Below, one piece after another: positions 36,556 through 44,382 of a stretch of 56,207 bases of DNA. The notes under the pieces are model-generated. The model was not told the origin of the DNA. It saw only the letters and a program-made list of their open reading frames with translations, and made no database searches. How positions within the stretch are numbered: position 1 is the first letter of the stretch; each line of letters begins with the position of its first letter. Origin of the DNA: Balneolaceae bacterium (GTDB taxonomy: Bacteria > Bacteroidota > Rhodothermia > Balneolales > Balneolaceae). The stretch is from positions 1 to 56,207 of the forward strand of contig JAFIFA010000110.1 of assembly GCA_020832225.1 (NCBI GenBank), in the 5' to 3' direction. A program made the translations under genes and the position numbers.

Positions 36556-37155
36556 CTACTCATGCCCCCATGGTGCGGGCGGAACTTCGTCCATCGGTTC
36601 GGTGAGGTCAAAGTCGACTCTCCATGACCACTCATCACCGCGGATGGTGCCATATGTGTACCTTTCTCCGGGCACGATCTCAATCCTCCACCCTCTGAAT
36701 ATTCCCGTCTCTTCGGTTCGTTCAACCGATTTAAACTCCTGGCGCAACGCGGTGCCTTCATCTACGGAGAAGCCGCCATACATGGTGAAGTCGTCCTCAC
36801 TTCCATCCCTCATGCGGTGGTCATGGCGAATTTCAAGTCCATCATCATGCTTGGTAAAGATCCACGTTCTGGAGCGATCCCAATCGTCCTCTTCCTCCAG
36901 CTCAATATGGAACGGCATCTTGAGCTGATCATCATCACACTCCCGGAAATGTACAATCAACAGTTCAGTGCCGGTTAGCATCTCATCCCCTTCCGGTTCC
37001 AGCGTGAGTCCGCCGGGATAGGCGTTGCCGCACTGCTCTGCCAGTGCAGAGAAGAACTCTTCAAAAGCAGCCGGAGCCTCTTCGGGATTATCTCCGGAAC
37101 TGTTGCAGGATATGAGCGGAATTGCGAGAAGCGATGCGAATAGGAGTTTTTTCAT
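36556..37155 (-). CDS. Lipoprotein of unknown function
   Basis: A 199-residue protein with a clear lipobox (LISC, Cys17). The mature part is acidic and strand-rich (HFRECDDDQLKMPFHIELEEEDDWDRSRTW, then RHDHRMRDGSEDDFTMYGG) and has two Cys residues after the lipid Cys (in EQCGN and RECDD) that could pair. I do not recognise a family. It converges with mscS. Confidence 0.75.
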   Translation of the reverse strand: MKKLLFASLLAIPLISCNSSGDNPEEAPAAFEEFFSALAEQCGNAYPGGLTLEPEGDEMLTGTELLIVHFRECDDDQLKMPFHIELEEEDDWDRSRTWIFTKHDDGLEIRHDHRMRDGSEDDFTMYGGFSVDEGTALRQEFKSVERTEETGIFRGWRIEIVPGERYTYGTIRGDEWSWRVDFDLTEPMDEVPPAPWGHE

Positions 37156-37332
37156 GATCGACTGAACTGAGTTTAGTGTTTTGTCTTAGGTTCGGAATAT
37201 AAATCTTTTAAGCCTGAGTTCGATTAATAATAGGTTAGCCGCCAGAATATAATTTACCCTGCCTGATACTTTTTTGCCCTTTCTTTTCGTATTATAAATG
37301 TAAGAACAAAGTAAGAACAAATACCACTTGCC

Positions 37333-37539
37333 ATGATTAAGAAACTTCAAAAAATCGGAAACAGCCGGGGCATACTTCTTGAAAAGCCTCTCTTGAAACT
37401 TCTCAAAGTTGAGGATAGTGGCAGTGTGGAGATTGTTCCTCATGAGGACGGGTTGTTGATAAAGAAAGTTGACGTCCAGTCCGCTTATCGGGAAGTCAGC
37501 AGAAAACACCGTAAATCTCTGGATAAACTTGCTGAATAA
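37333..37539 (+). CDS. AbrB/MazE-type antitoxin
   Basis: A 68-residue SpoVT/AbrB swapped-hairpin DNA-binding protein: MIKKLQKIGNSRGILLEKPL is the usual start of such antitoxins. The basic C-terminal tail (SAYREVSRKHRKSLDKLAE) would bind the toxin. Its stop codon overlaps the toxin ATG (TAATG), the normal coupling of a type II toxin-antitoxin operon. AbrB-type antitoxins with Doc toxins are a known pairing; the antitoxin probably represses its own promoter in the 177-base gap upstream. The antitoxin is intact although the toxin is not. Confidence 0.85.
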   Translation: MIKKLQKIGNSRGILLEKPLLKLLKVEDSGSVEIVPHEDGLLIKKVDVQSAYREVSRKHRKSLDKLAE

Positions 37540-37931
37540 TGCCTGAGCCTACCTTCCTGGCACTGGAAGATATTCTGTTTATTCATCAAGAAGAGATCTA
37601 AATTTCCGGCGGTGAACCCAACATCCGCGATCAAGAAGGAATCAAAGCATGTGTCGATGCTCCCAAAGCCAGTTTTGGGGGAGACTATCTGCATGACTTA
37701 TTTGAAATGGCGGCTAGTTATATCTCGTGCCTGACGATGCGCCATCCATTTGTTGACGGAAATAAACGTATAGCTTTGGCTTCTGCCCTTACTTTTCTGT
37801 ATTTGAATGATTACAGTGTTGAAGAATCCTACGATGAAGAACTGGCAGATTTGGTTTTGAACTTTGTGACAAAGAAGATATCAAAAGAGGAAATTGCCGA
37901 GTATTTTAGAGCTAATTCAAAACGATTGTAG
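37539..37931 (+). pseudogene. Doc (death-on-curing, Fic-fold) toxin interrupted by an in-frame stop
   Basis: Reading from the ATG at 37539, one frame gives the whole Doc protein of about 130 codons: FLALEDILFIHQEEI, then TAA at 37599-37601, then ISGGEPNIRDQEGIKACV, KASFGGDYLHDLFEMAA and the Fic active-site motif HPFVDGNKRIALA. Everything on both sides of the stop matches the family in register, so one substitution (for example GAA or AAA to TAA) explains the break. Only a truncated product from the internal ATG at 37707 could keep the HPFxDGNKR motif, lacking the N-terminal third. Doc phosphorylates EF-Tu in the best-known system. Probably inactivated. Confidence 0.85.
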
Positions 37932-37942
37932 GCTCGGTGGCT

Positions 37943-37969
37943 AAAAATGCGTAGCGCTCCGCAGTTTTT
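37943..37969 (+). terminator. Probable terminator of the AbrB/Doc operon
   Basis: AAAAATGCG pairs with CGCA-G-TTTTT across an 8-base loop (one bulged G), and the right arm provides the T-run. It lies 12 bases after the Doc stop codon, where a terminator is expected. Confidence 0.5.
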
Positions 37970-38049
37970 CGAATCAAGCGGAATGAAAACAATGGGTTGT
38001 TAGTAGTGCATTGTCAATCTAGCCACTTAAACGCCAATCCGTTGATGGA

Positions 38050-38072
38050 GGCCCTGAAAGGAGCGGAACTTC
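38050..38072 (-). repeat. Second copy of the CCTTTCAGGGC-type repeat
   Basis: GGCCCTGAAAGGAGCGGAA is the inverse of the word found around 11171-11189 (GGAGTGCCCTTTCAGGGCT) with a few differences. Both copies are intergenic. The 173 bases between Doc and the next gene otherwise hold only the terminator. Confidence 0.4.
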
Positions 38073-38104
38073 ATTTTTCGAAATTTTAGAATCAAACTCA
38101 GGTT

Positions 38105-39550
38105 TTAAGCTTCTTTGCTTACCGATATATCCCCGGCCAGATCGGTAACCACTTCTATGATCAACTCCACATCTCTTAGTGTGGTTCTGGGATTGATAAA
38201 ACAGACCCGCATCACGGTTTTTCCATCTATCCGTGTACCGGTGAGGAAGATGCGTCCATCCTGCTCGATGGCGGCGATAATCCTTTTGTTGAGCCGTTCA
38301 GCCTCATCTTCACTCGCTCCTGCGGGCTTGTATCGAAAACAGACGATCGAGAGTGGCGCGGGTGCCATCAGCTCGAAACCGGGAGCGCTCTCAACCATTG
38401 AGGCTAAATGGCGGGCTTTATCGATATCCTGACCGATCATCTCCACAATCCGCTTTTTGCCAAAGGTTTTGAGCGTCATCCAAACCTTCAGCGACTTAAA
38501 GCTTTTGGTGAGCGGCAGCTGATATTCCATCAGATCGGTCCTCTCCTCGCCTGTATCTTCACCAATCAGGTAATCCGGGAGATGGCTGAATGTCTTGCGA
38601 AGATTTTCAGGCTCTTTCACCAAAATGCAGGCGGCCTCAAAAGGCACATAGAGCCATTTGTGCGGATTGATTACAACCGAATCGGCCTTTTCTATTCCTT
38701 GAAAAAGAGAGGCTGTGGAGGCAAGAGCTGCCGCCGGTCCGCCATAAGCTGCATCCACGTGGTACCAAAGTCGTTCGCCTTTGGCTATTTCTTCAATCTT
38801 CACGAGATCATCGACCGCCCCCGTGTTGGTGGTGCCCGCTATACCGATCACACAGATCGGGTTAAGCCCTGCTTCACGATCCTCAATGATTGCTTTTTTG
38901 AGCAGATCGGTGCGAATACGGAAGCTGCTGTCGACGGGAATTTTGCGGAGGTACTTCTTTCCAATCCCAAGCATATCCACCGCCTTGTCAAAACTGGAGT
39001 GCCCCTCCTCAGAGACGTAGATGGTCATTGGTTTGAGGCCGTAGAGCCCTTTATCCGACATCGATTCGGGCGCCATATTCTTTCGTGCTACAGCCAGACA
39101 GTTGAAGTTCGCGGTTGAGCCTCCGTCCAGAATAGCTCCGGCCGCCGTTTTGGGGTAGCCGATGAATTGCGAAACCCAGCGAATCACCAGTTTCTCCATC
39201 TCGGTGCTGATCGGCGAAGAGTGCCATTTGAGGTTGTTCTGGTTGAGAGCGGCACTGACCATCTCGGCCATAATGGCTGCCTGATTTCCTCCCCCGGTAA
39301 TATATCCGAAGTAGCGTGGCCCGATATTCATGGTTGCCCCACCCACCACATCGGTTCGCACTTTCTCCAATACTTCGGAGAGATAGAGCCCTTCATTTGG
39401 AAGATCTTCATCGAACGGTTGAAGTACCTGATCGGGAGACATTCCGGCAAACACTCTCCGGGTCAGCTTTTCTGTATAGATCTCTTCAATAATGTCGGCC
39501 GTCTGATCAATAAACCGGCGCAGTTCTTCTGGGGTAAAGTCGAGATTCAT
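38105..39550 (-). CDS. PLP-dependent group II amino acid decarboxylase
   Basis: A 481-residue pyridoxal-phosphate enzyme of the aromatic amino acid / glutamate decarboxylase family. Visible blocks are the substrate region (MNIGPRYFGYITGGGNQAA), ILDGGSTANFNCLAVARKN, VSEEGHSSFDKAVDMLGIG with the ring-stacking His, HVDAAYGGPAAA with the Asp, and the Schiff-base Lys in VINPHKWLY. The substrate (Tyr, Trp, Dopa, Glu or 2,4-diaminobutyrate) cannot be read from this. The gene is divergent from the NhaC antiporter. Confidence 0.93.
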   Translation of the reverse strand: MNLDFTPEELRRFIDQTADIIEEIYTEKLTRRVFAGMSPDQVLQPFDEDLPNEGLYLSEVLEKVRTDVVGGATMNIGPRYFGYITGGGNQAAIMAEMVSAALNQNNLKWHSSPISTEMEKLVIRWVSQFIGYPKTAAGAILDGGSTANFNCLAVARKNMAPESMSDKGLYGLKPMTIYVSEEGHSSFDKAVDMLGIGKKYLRKIPVDSSFRIRTDLLKKAIIEDREAGLNPICVIGIAGTTNTGAVDDLVKIEEIAKGERLWYHVDAAYGGPAAALASTASLFQGIEKADSVVINPHKWLYVPFEAACILVKEPENLRKTFSHLPDYLIGEDTGEERTDLMEYQLPLTKSFKSLKVWMTLKTFGKKRIVEMIGQDIDKARHLASMVESAPGFELMAPAPLSIVCFRYKPAGASEDEAERLNKRIIAAIEQDGRIFLTGTRIDGKTVMRVCFINPRTTLRDVELIIEVVTDLAGDISVSKEA

Positions 39551-39701
39551 AGTGGCAGAGCAGATGATATTTGGATTCAGAAATAAAGGTAATCAAAAAA
39601 ATCTGCAGCGACTCAAAAGTAGATCTTGTCAAAAGTTTAAAAGCCGGATGCATTTGTCCGATGATCTCTTATTTTATAGCCGCTCAACCTAATACAGATT
39701 T

Positions 39702-41267
39702 ATGAGAAAGGCATTTGAAGATACAATTCAGAAGTGGAAGGATCCCGTAACCAGGCGGCGCATCTATTTTGGTGCGTTTATGGCAATGGTTATTGCCGGG
39801 GTCTATTACGTAACCACTCACGGCAGTTTTCCTGAACAGGATGGACATTTCGGCTTTTGGTCGATTATGCCGCCGCTTGTCGCTATTCTACTGGCATTCT
39901 GGACCCGTGAAGTGGTGAGTGCGCTCTTTATTGGCATCTGTCTTGGAGGTGTTATCTCCGGTGAACTGAACGTGGTGCAGGGTTTCCTCATACCGTCGAT
40001 CGGTACCGAGAGTTTTGCGCTGATACTCCTAGTCTACCTCTGGGCTTTGGGCGGATTGATTGGAATCTGGACGCGCACAGGCGGCGCTGAAAAGTTTGCG
40101 GTATGGGCGAGCAATCTGATGGTTCGCGGTCCGCGCTCAGCGAAGTTCTTCACCTGGTTGATGGGTCTTGTTTTCCATCAGGGTGGAACCATCAGTACGG
40201 TGCTTACAGGAGCTACCGTTCGTCCGATTGCCGACAAGCACAATGTATCCCATGAGGAGCTCTCCTACATGGTAGATAGTACTGCCTCTCCGGCCGCCAC
40301 GCTGATCCCGTTTAACGTCTGGCCGATCTATGTTGGCGGATTGGTTCTTGGAACGGTTGCTATTTTTGAGACTGCGCAGGATGGTATCAACTTCTTCTTT
40401 ACCTCACTGCCGTACAACTTCTACGCAATTTTTGCGATTCTGATCACCCTCCTCTTTGCCTGGGAGAAGCTTCCATGGGTACCCGGCAAGAAGATGAGAA
40501 AGGCGATTGAGCGCTCACGAACAACCGGGCAGCTCGATCGTAAAGGTGCAACACCAATGGCGGCAGATGAACTGACCGATAATAAGGTGCCTAAAAACTA
40601 TACACCCGGTCTGATCGACTTTTTTGGACCGATCGGAACATTGCTCGGTGTGGCAATTATCCCCTACGCATATACCTTCTTCTATTTGGGATCAGACAGC
40701 CCCACACTACTGATTGCAGAAGCCTTTATGCTCTCGGTGCTGGTGGGAATTGGAATTGCGATCGCCAAGGGGATGGAGCTGCAGGTGGCTATTAACGGGT
40801 TCATTGATGGCTGTAAGGGGGTAACGATCGGGGCAATTATCCTGGCGCTGGCCGTTACGCTTAAAGAGGTGGCTGATGCCGTTGGTACTGCAGACTATGT
40901 GGTGATGCTGATTGGAGATATGATAGTGCCGTTTGTACTGCCGGGAGCATTGATGGTGCTTTGCATGGTTATTGCATTCTCAACGGGAACATCATGGGGG
41001 ACCTACGCAGTAGTGTTCCCGATTGCAATGCCGCTTGCGTGGGCTGTAGTTCCCGACGTCTTCTTCCTTCAGCTCTGCTTTGCAGCTGTTGTTGGCGGAA
41101 GCGTGATGGGCGACCAGTGTTCTCCTATATCAGATACAACCATTCTGAGCTCCCTGGCAACCGGCTGTGATTTGATGGATCACGTAACGACCCAGTTGCC
41201 GCTGGCAATTCTGGCCGGTGTGCTTGCAATGATCAGCTATGCCGCGTTGGTGATCATGTTTGTGTAA
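39702..41267 (+). CDS. NhaC family Na+/H+ antiporter
   Basis: A 521-residue polytopic membrane protein. Typical blocks are FWSIMPPLVAILLAFWTREVVSALFIGICLGG, GIWTRTGGAEKFA, DSTASPAATLIPFNVWPIYVGGL, ATGTSWGTYAVVFPIAMPLAW-like text (here FSTGTSWGTYAVVFPIAMPLA) and GDQCSPISDTTILSSLATGCDLMDHV. NhaC members exchange Na+ or an organic acid for H+ or Na+. It fits a marine or saline lifestyle. Confidence 0.93.
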   Translation: MRKAFEDTIQKWKDPVTRRRIYFGAFMAMVIAGVYYVTTHGSFPEQDGHFGFWSIMPPLVAILLAFWTREVVSALFIGICLGGVISGELNVVQGFLIPSIGTESFALILLVYLWALGGLIGIWTRTGGAEKFAVWASNLMVRGPRSAKFFTWLMGLVFHQGGTISTVLTGATVRPIADKHNVSHEELSYMVDSTASPAATLIPFNVWPIYVGGLVLGTVAIFETAQDGINFFFTSLPYNFYAIFAILITLLFAWEKLPWVPGKKMRKAIERSRTTGQLDRKGATPMAADELTDNKVPKNYTPGLIDFFGPIGTLLGVAIIPYAYTFFYLGSDSPTLLIAEAFMLSVLVGIGIAIAKGMELQVAINGFIDGCKGVTIGAIILALAVTLKEVADAVGTADYVVMLIGDMIVPFVLPGALMVLCMVIAFSTGTSWGTYAVVFPIAMPLAWAVVPDVFFLQLCFAAVVGGSVMGDQCSPISDTTILSSLATGCDLMDHVTTQLPLAILAGVLAMISYAALVIMFV

Positions 41268-41354
41268 ACAGTACTCGCTTACCCTGCGGGGCATGGATTT
41301 AAGGTAGTATCGGTTTTCCAGAGAGTAATTGGAGATACAACGGAGTGCAATCAG

Positions 41355-41685
41355 ATGACGGAGAAAGAGAAGTCAGTACTCAGAGAGCTAATTCTTGAGA
41401 AGATCTCGAGCGTGGGTGAAGAGATTGAAGAGCTTAAGGAGCTGACCAAGCCTGTCACTCTTGATAACTCGATTGGCCGCCTCTCAAGGATGGATGCCAT
41501 CAACAACAAGGCGATACAATGAGAAAGCGCTCAGAGACAAGAAGCGCACTCTTCAGAAGCTTGAGCGGGCACAGGAACGCGCTGAGAAGGATGAACTTGG
41601 AAACTGCATGTGCTGCGGTGAGCCCATCCCTTTTGGTCGACTAAAGATCATGCCCTACACGACGAAGTGTGTAAAATGCGCATGA
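41355..41685 (+). pseudogene. TraR/DksA-type zinc-finger protein split by a one-base frameshift
   Basis: From the ATG at 41355, frame one reads MTEKEKSVLRELILEKISS to LDNSIGRLSRMDAINNKAI and meets TGA at 41520. One base further along, the next frame reads NEKALRDKKRTLQKLERAQE to the zinc finger CMCCGEPIPFGRLKIMP...CVKC and ends at 41685. Omitting one base near 41517 (the C of ATAC) restores a continuous 109-residue protein whose join ...INNKAI-NEKALR fits the family. All four zinc Cys are present. DksA/TraR-like proteins act in the RNA polymerase secondary channel; short forms like this are less studied. Whether the shift is a mutation, a sequencing error or recoding cannot be told here. Confidence 0.85.
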
Positions 41686-41728
41686 CAAACTTTTAAATAA
41701 CACACTTCGTTATCCGACCGTGAATTGC

Positions 41729-41995
41729 TCAGGTATCGCCTCTTTTCGGTGCTTCTCCGGTCTCAATTTCCAGATAGATTCTCTGCTTAACGGCATCGGC
41801 AATAAATGATATGCCGGCATTGAGAGCAACCAGTCCGAAAAGCCCGATCCAGAACCAAAGCGCCATATGGGCGAGATCAAAGTGATCCGGACTGTTTCCC
41901 TTAATAATTGTTGCCTCAGCGATGAAATTGATGCCCAGCCCTACAAGTGTAACCCCAATGACGGAGTGCCGCCACCATTTCTTTTTGTAATCCAT
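41729..41995 (-). CDS. Small membrane protein of unknown function
   Basis: An 88-residue protein with two hydrophobic helices (VIGVTLVGLGINFIAEATI and MALWFWIGLFGLVALNAGISFIAD), a basic N-terminus and a charged C-terminal tail, so both ends are probably cytoplasmic. No recognised domain. It converges with the zinc-finger gene. Confidence 0.7.
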   Translation of the reverse strand: MDYKKKWWRHSVIGVTLVGLGINFIAEATIIKGNSPDHFDLAHMALWFWIGLFGLVALNAGISFIADAVKQRIYLEIETGEAPKRGDT

Positions 41996-42132
41996 TTTTG
42001 CCCAACGGTTTGTTCAATGTTTCAAACCGTAAAGCCTGTGGATGAATAATCGTTCCCGGATGTGGATAAAGTGGTGGTTTAACTACTAAGGTCGCAATGC
42101 TTTAACAATGGCCACAATGTTAACTTTCTATC

Positions 42133-42154
42133 CTTCGTGATCTCTGTGGTTAAA
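42133..42154 (+). repeat. CTTCGTG...GTGGTTAAA dispersed repeat, copy A
   Basis: CTTCGTGATCTCTGTGGTTAAA. Compared with 42292-42313 it differs at only a few positions. It lies 138 bases upstream of that second copy. Confidence 0.6.
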
Positions 42155-42210
42155 CAAGTCTGTTCAGGAACCCAGAATAGGGTTAACAAAGGTACCGACC
42201 CTTTTTTACC

Positions 42211-42247
42211 TCGGCGAACGCGGAGATGGCGCAGAGGTACGCAGAGG
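42211..42247 (+). repeat. Tandem GCGGAG/GCAGAG repeat
   Basis: Three spaced copies of an ACGCGGAG / GCGCAGAG / ACGCAGAG word run in tandem about every 11 bases. Repeats of this composition pair in the opposite sense with the CTCCGTGG type on either side, which suggests one composite repeat element bounded by 42133 and 42313. Confidence 0.5.
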
Positions 42248-42291
42248 GATCGATGCATTTAATCAACATTGTTTTGTGCCCTTTGAATCCA

Positions 42292-42313
42292 CTTCGTGCC
42301 CTCCGTGGTTAAA
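42292..42313 (+). repeat. CTTCGTG...GTGGTTAAA dispersed repeat, copy B
   Basis: CTTCGTGCCCTCCGTGGTTAAA, ending immediately before the stop codon of the DUF4159 gene on the other strand. Same family as 11298-11319 and 42133-42154. Confidence 0.6.
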
Positions 42314-42315
42314 TA

Positions 42316-42987
42316 TCAGGGCGTAGTCATCGCGTAGACCAGAACATTAACTCCAAAACGGAGGGCTGCCTGCACAATCTCTTCCGGGTTGGAGTGCTTG
42401 TCGTAGGCCCAGCCATCACTCGGATTGGATTCGTAGGTGTAGAGGATCACCATACGCCCGTCTCTGTATACGCCAAAGGCCTGAGGGGGCTTGCCGTCAT
42501 GCTCATGTACTTTTGGCGGACGCCCCTCCGGAAATTCATATACGATATCGTAGATAGGGTGATTGGCCGGAAGCTCAAAAAACTCCTCATCGGGGAAGAC
42601 GCGCTTCAGCAGTGGCCTCACATATTGATCCATTCCATAGTCATCATCAACCATCAGGAAGCCACCGTTCTCGAGGTACCTGCGGAGGTTATCCATTTCG
42701 GAGTCGTTCAGGGTGATGTTGCCGTGCCCCGTAATAAAGAGAAACGGATAGTTAAAAATATCGCGGCTACCAACCTGGACATCATCATAGCGCGGGTTAA
42801 TCGGTATCGGCACTCTCTCCTTTGCGAACCCGATCAGATTGGTCAGGGCGGTTGGTGTAGTGTACCAATCCCCGCCGCCTCCATACTGAACCCGGGCGAT
42901 GGAGAACTCACCGTTGTCCTGAGCTTTGGCGGGCACCACCAGAATGAGAGAAAGAAGAAAGATTGTGAGTGTCAGAAGCTTTTTCAC
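42316..42987 (-). CDS. DUF4159 domain protein, exported
   Basis: A 223-residue protein with a signal peptide VKKLLTLTIFLLSLILVVPAKAQ (shown here in part as KKLLTLTIFLLSLILVVP) if translation starts at the GTG at 42987. The frame continues upstream to an ATG at 43062, but the extra 25 residues would push the signal inward. The mature part has the DUF4159 pattern: RVQYGGGGDWYTTPTAL, PFLFITGHGN, LRRYLENGGFLMVDDDYG and NHPIYDIVYEF. The fold resembles a class I glutamine-amidotransferase-like/ThuA layout, but the function is unknown. Such genes often accompany MoxR/DUF58 loci elsewhere; none is here. Confidence 0.82.
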   Translation of the reverse strand: MKKLLTLTIFLLSLILVVPAKAQDNGEFSIARVQYGGGGDWYTTPTALTNLIGFAKERVPIPINPRYDDVQVGSRDIFNYPFLFITGHGNITLNDSEMDNLRRYLENGGFLMVDDDYGMDQYVRPLLKRVFPDEEFFELPANHPIYDIVYEFPEGRPPKVHEHDGKPPQAFGVYRDGRMVILYTYESNPSDGWAYDKHSNPEEIVQAALRFGVNVLVYAMTTP

Positions 42988-43181
42988 AGCAAGGGGACCG
43001 TTTTGTTGTATCAACGGGGATTTAGACGGATCAGTATAGAGATAATCTGAAGTAATTGGCAATGAGTCTTAGATGAAATCTGTCAGGCAACAAACTTAAA
43101 TGAAACCAAGACTCAACGCCGCCGTATTGCAAATCAGTTAAATAACGACAGCTTATTTCAACCTCATCCATCTGAATTGGC

Positions 43182-44357
43182 ATGAATCAATCATTCAAAT
43201 CCCTATTATTAATATCCTTGCTTCTATTACTGGTTGCATGTTCGGAAGAAGAGTGGGAAGCAATTGCCATACCTGAAGGTATCCCGAAATACGCAATTAA
43301 TCCGGAGCAGACTGCAGAGGTTCAGCTTGATGATGTACTGTACGATTATCAGTTTTTGAAACTGGAAACCCCCGATGATGTTGCAATTGAGTTGGTTCGC
43401 AGAGTGATCTTCCGTGACGACAGGATCTATCTGTTCGACTCAAGCCCTTCCGGATCTCGCGCTAAAATTTCCGTTTTCGACTCCGATGGTACGTTTCAAT
43501 TCGTGATTGATAAAACCGGAAGAGGCCCCGGAGAGTATACAGAGATCCACGATGTTGATCTGACGGACGAGAACATCATCGTCATATCAACATCGCAGAT
43601 CCTGTACTACAAACGATCAACAGGAAGTCACGTTCGAACAGAAGAAAACCGGTTTGGGAACGACCGTATGCAGTGGGCGCGATTTTTCGATGATGATACA
43701 GGGGTGTTTACGGCCGGCAGGGGCAGGGCTAACCGTAGTATGAATCATCTGAAATTCTTCGACATTAGCTCGGACTCTATTTTGTACGAAGCGTTGCCGT
43801 TCCCAAGCCATGCAGTTCAAATGGCAGGATCACAACGATTTCTCTTTTCAACAGATGAGGGTTTATACACACGCCCGGTTAATTCAAACGTTGTGTACCG
43901 TATCAATAATGGTGAAGACTATTTTGCTGTTGAACCCAGCTATGCACTGGACTTTGGAGATCTCTGGGTTTCAGAAGGCTTCCTGCGCAGTTCTTTCAGG
44001 AACATGGATCAAATCTTTACAGAGCGGATATACGAAGATTTTGTCCACACGGCAGATATCTTCGAAACCACAGAGTTTTTGTATGCAGTTTACAGCTTTG
44101 GCGGAGAGGAGTTTGTCTACCTCTATGACAAAGAGACGGGCAGTCATAAAGATGTTTCCAATTTTGGGAGCAACAGAATTGGTTGGCCGTTCAAACCAGT
44201 TGCAACGGATGCCGACCGGATTGTGGGGATCACCTTTCCTTTTGAATTAAGTTCTGATGAATCTGAACTCAGCCCTGAGTTGCAGCAGATCGTTCATGAT
44301 AGTGACAATGAAAGCAACCCGATTCTGATTTTTGGGCGCTTCGGATTGGATCGATAA
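43182..44357 (+). CDS. 6-bladed beta-propeller lipoprotein
   Basis: A 391-residue lipoprotein (lipobox LVAC, Cys20). The mature region shows repeated strand phrases typical of NHL/6-bladed propellers of the Bacteroidota group: FLKLETPDDV near the start, RVIFRDDRIYLFDSS, KISVFDSDGTFQFVIDKTGRGPGEY and FVYLYDKETGSH. The GRGPGEY segment is a hallmark of this family. Its role is unknown; surface binding is plausible. Confidence 0.85.
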   Translation: MNQSFKSLLLISLLLLLVACSEEEWEAIAIPEGIPKYAINPEQTAEVQLDDVLYDYQFLKLETPDDVAIELVRRVIFRDDRIYLFDSSPSGSRAKISVFDSDGTFQFVIDKTGRGPGEYTEIHDVDLTDENIIVISTSQILYYKRSTGSHVRTEENRFGNDRMQWARFFDDDTGVFTAGRGRANRSMNHLKFFDISSDSILYEALPFPSHAVQMAGSQRFLFSTDEGLYTRPVNSNVVYRINNGEDYFAVEPSYALDFGDLWVSEGFLRSSFRNMDQIFTERIYEDFVHTADIFETTEFLYAVYSFGGEEFVYLYDKETGSHKDVSNFGSNRIGWPFKPVATDADRIVGITFPFELSSDESELSPELQQIVHDSDNESNPILIFGRFGLDR

Positions 44358-44382
44358 TCACGGTTTCAGAGCCAACCCGAAT

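Larger units (their letters stand above)
41996..42315. other. Repeat-rich intergenic region
   Basis: About 320 bases between two minus-strand genes without a credible gene. It contains two direct copies of the CTTCGTG...GTGGTTAAA repeat and one tandem GCGGAG/GCAGAG block, listed separately. The rest shows no clear structure, and the upstream promoter of the 88-residue membrane protein presumably lies at its low-coordinate end. Confidence 0.6.

Noticed and set aside
38408-39118. 236-residue plus-strand open frame inside the PLP decarboxylase gene
   Set aside because: Antisense shadow of a clearly coding strand.
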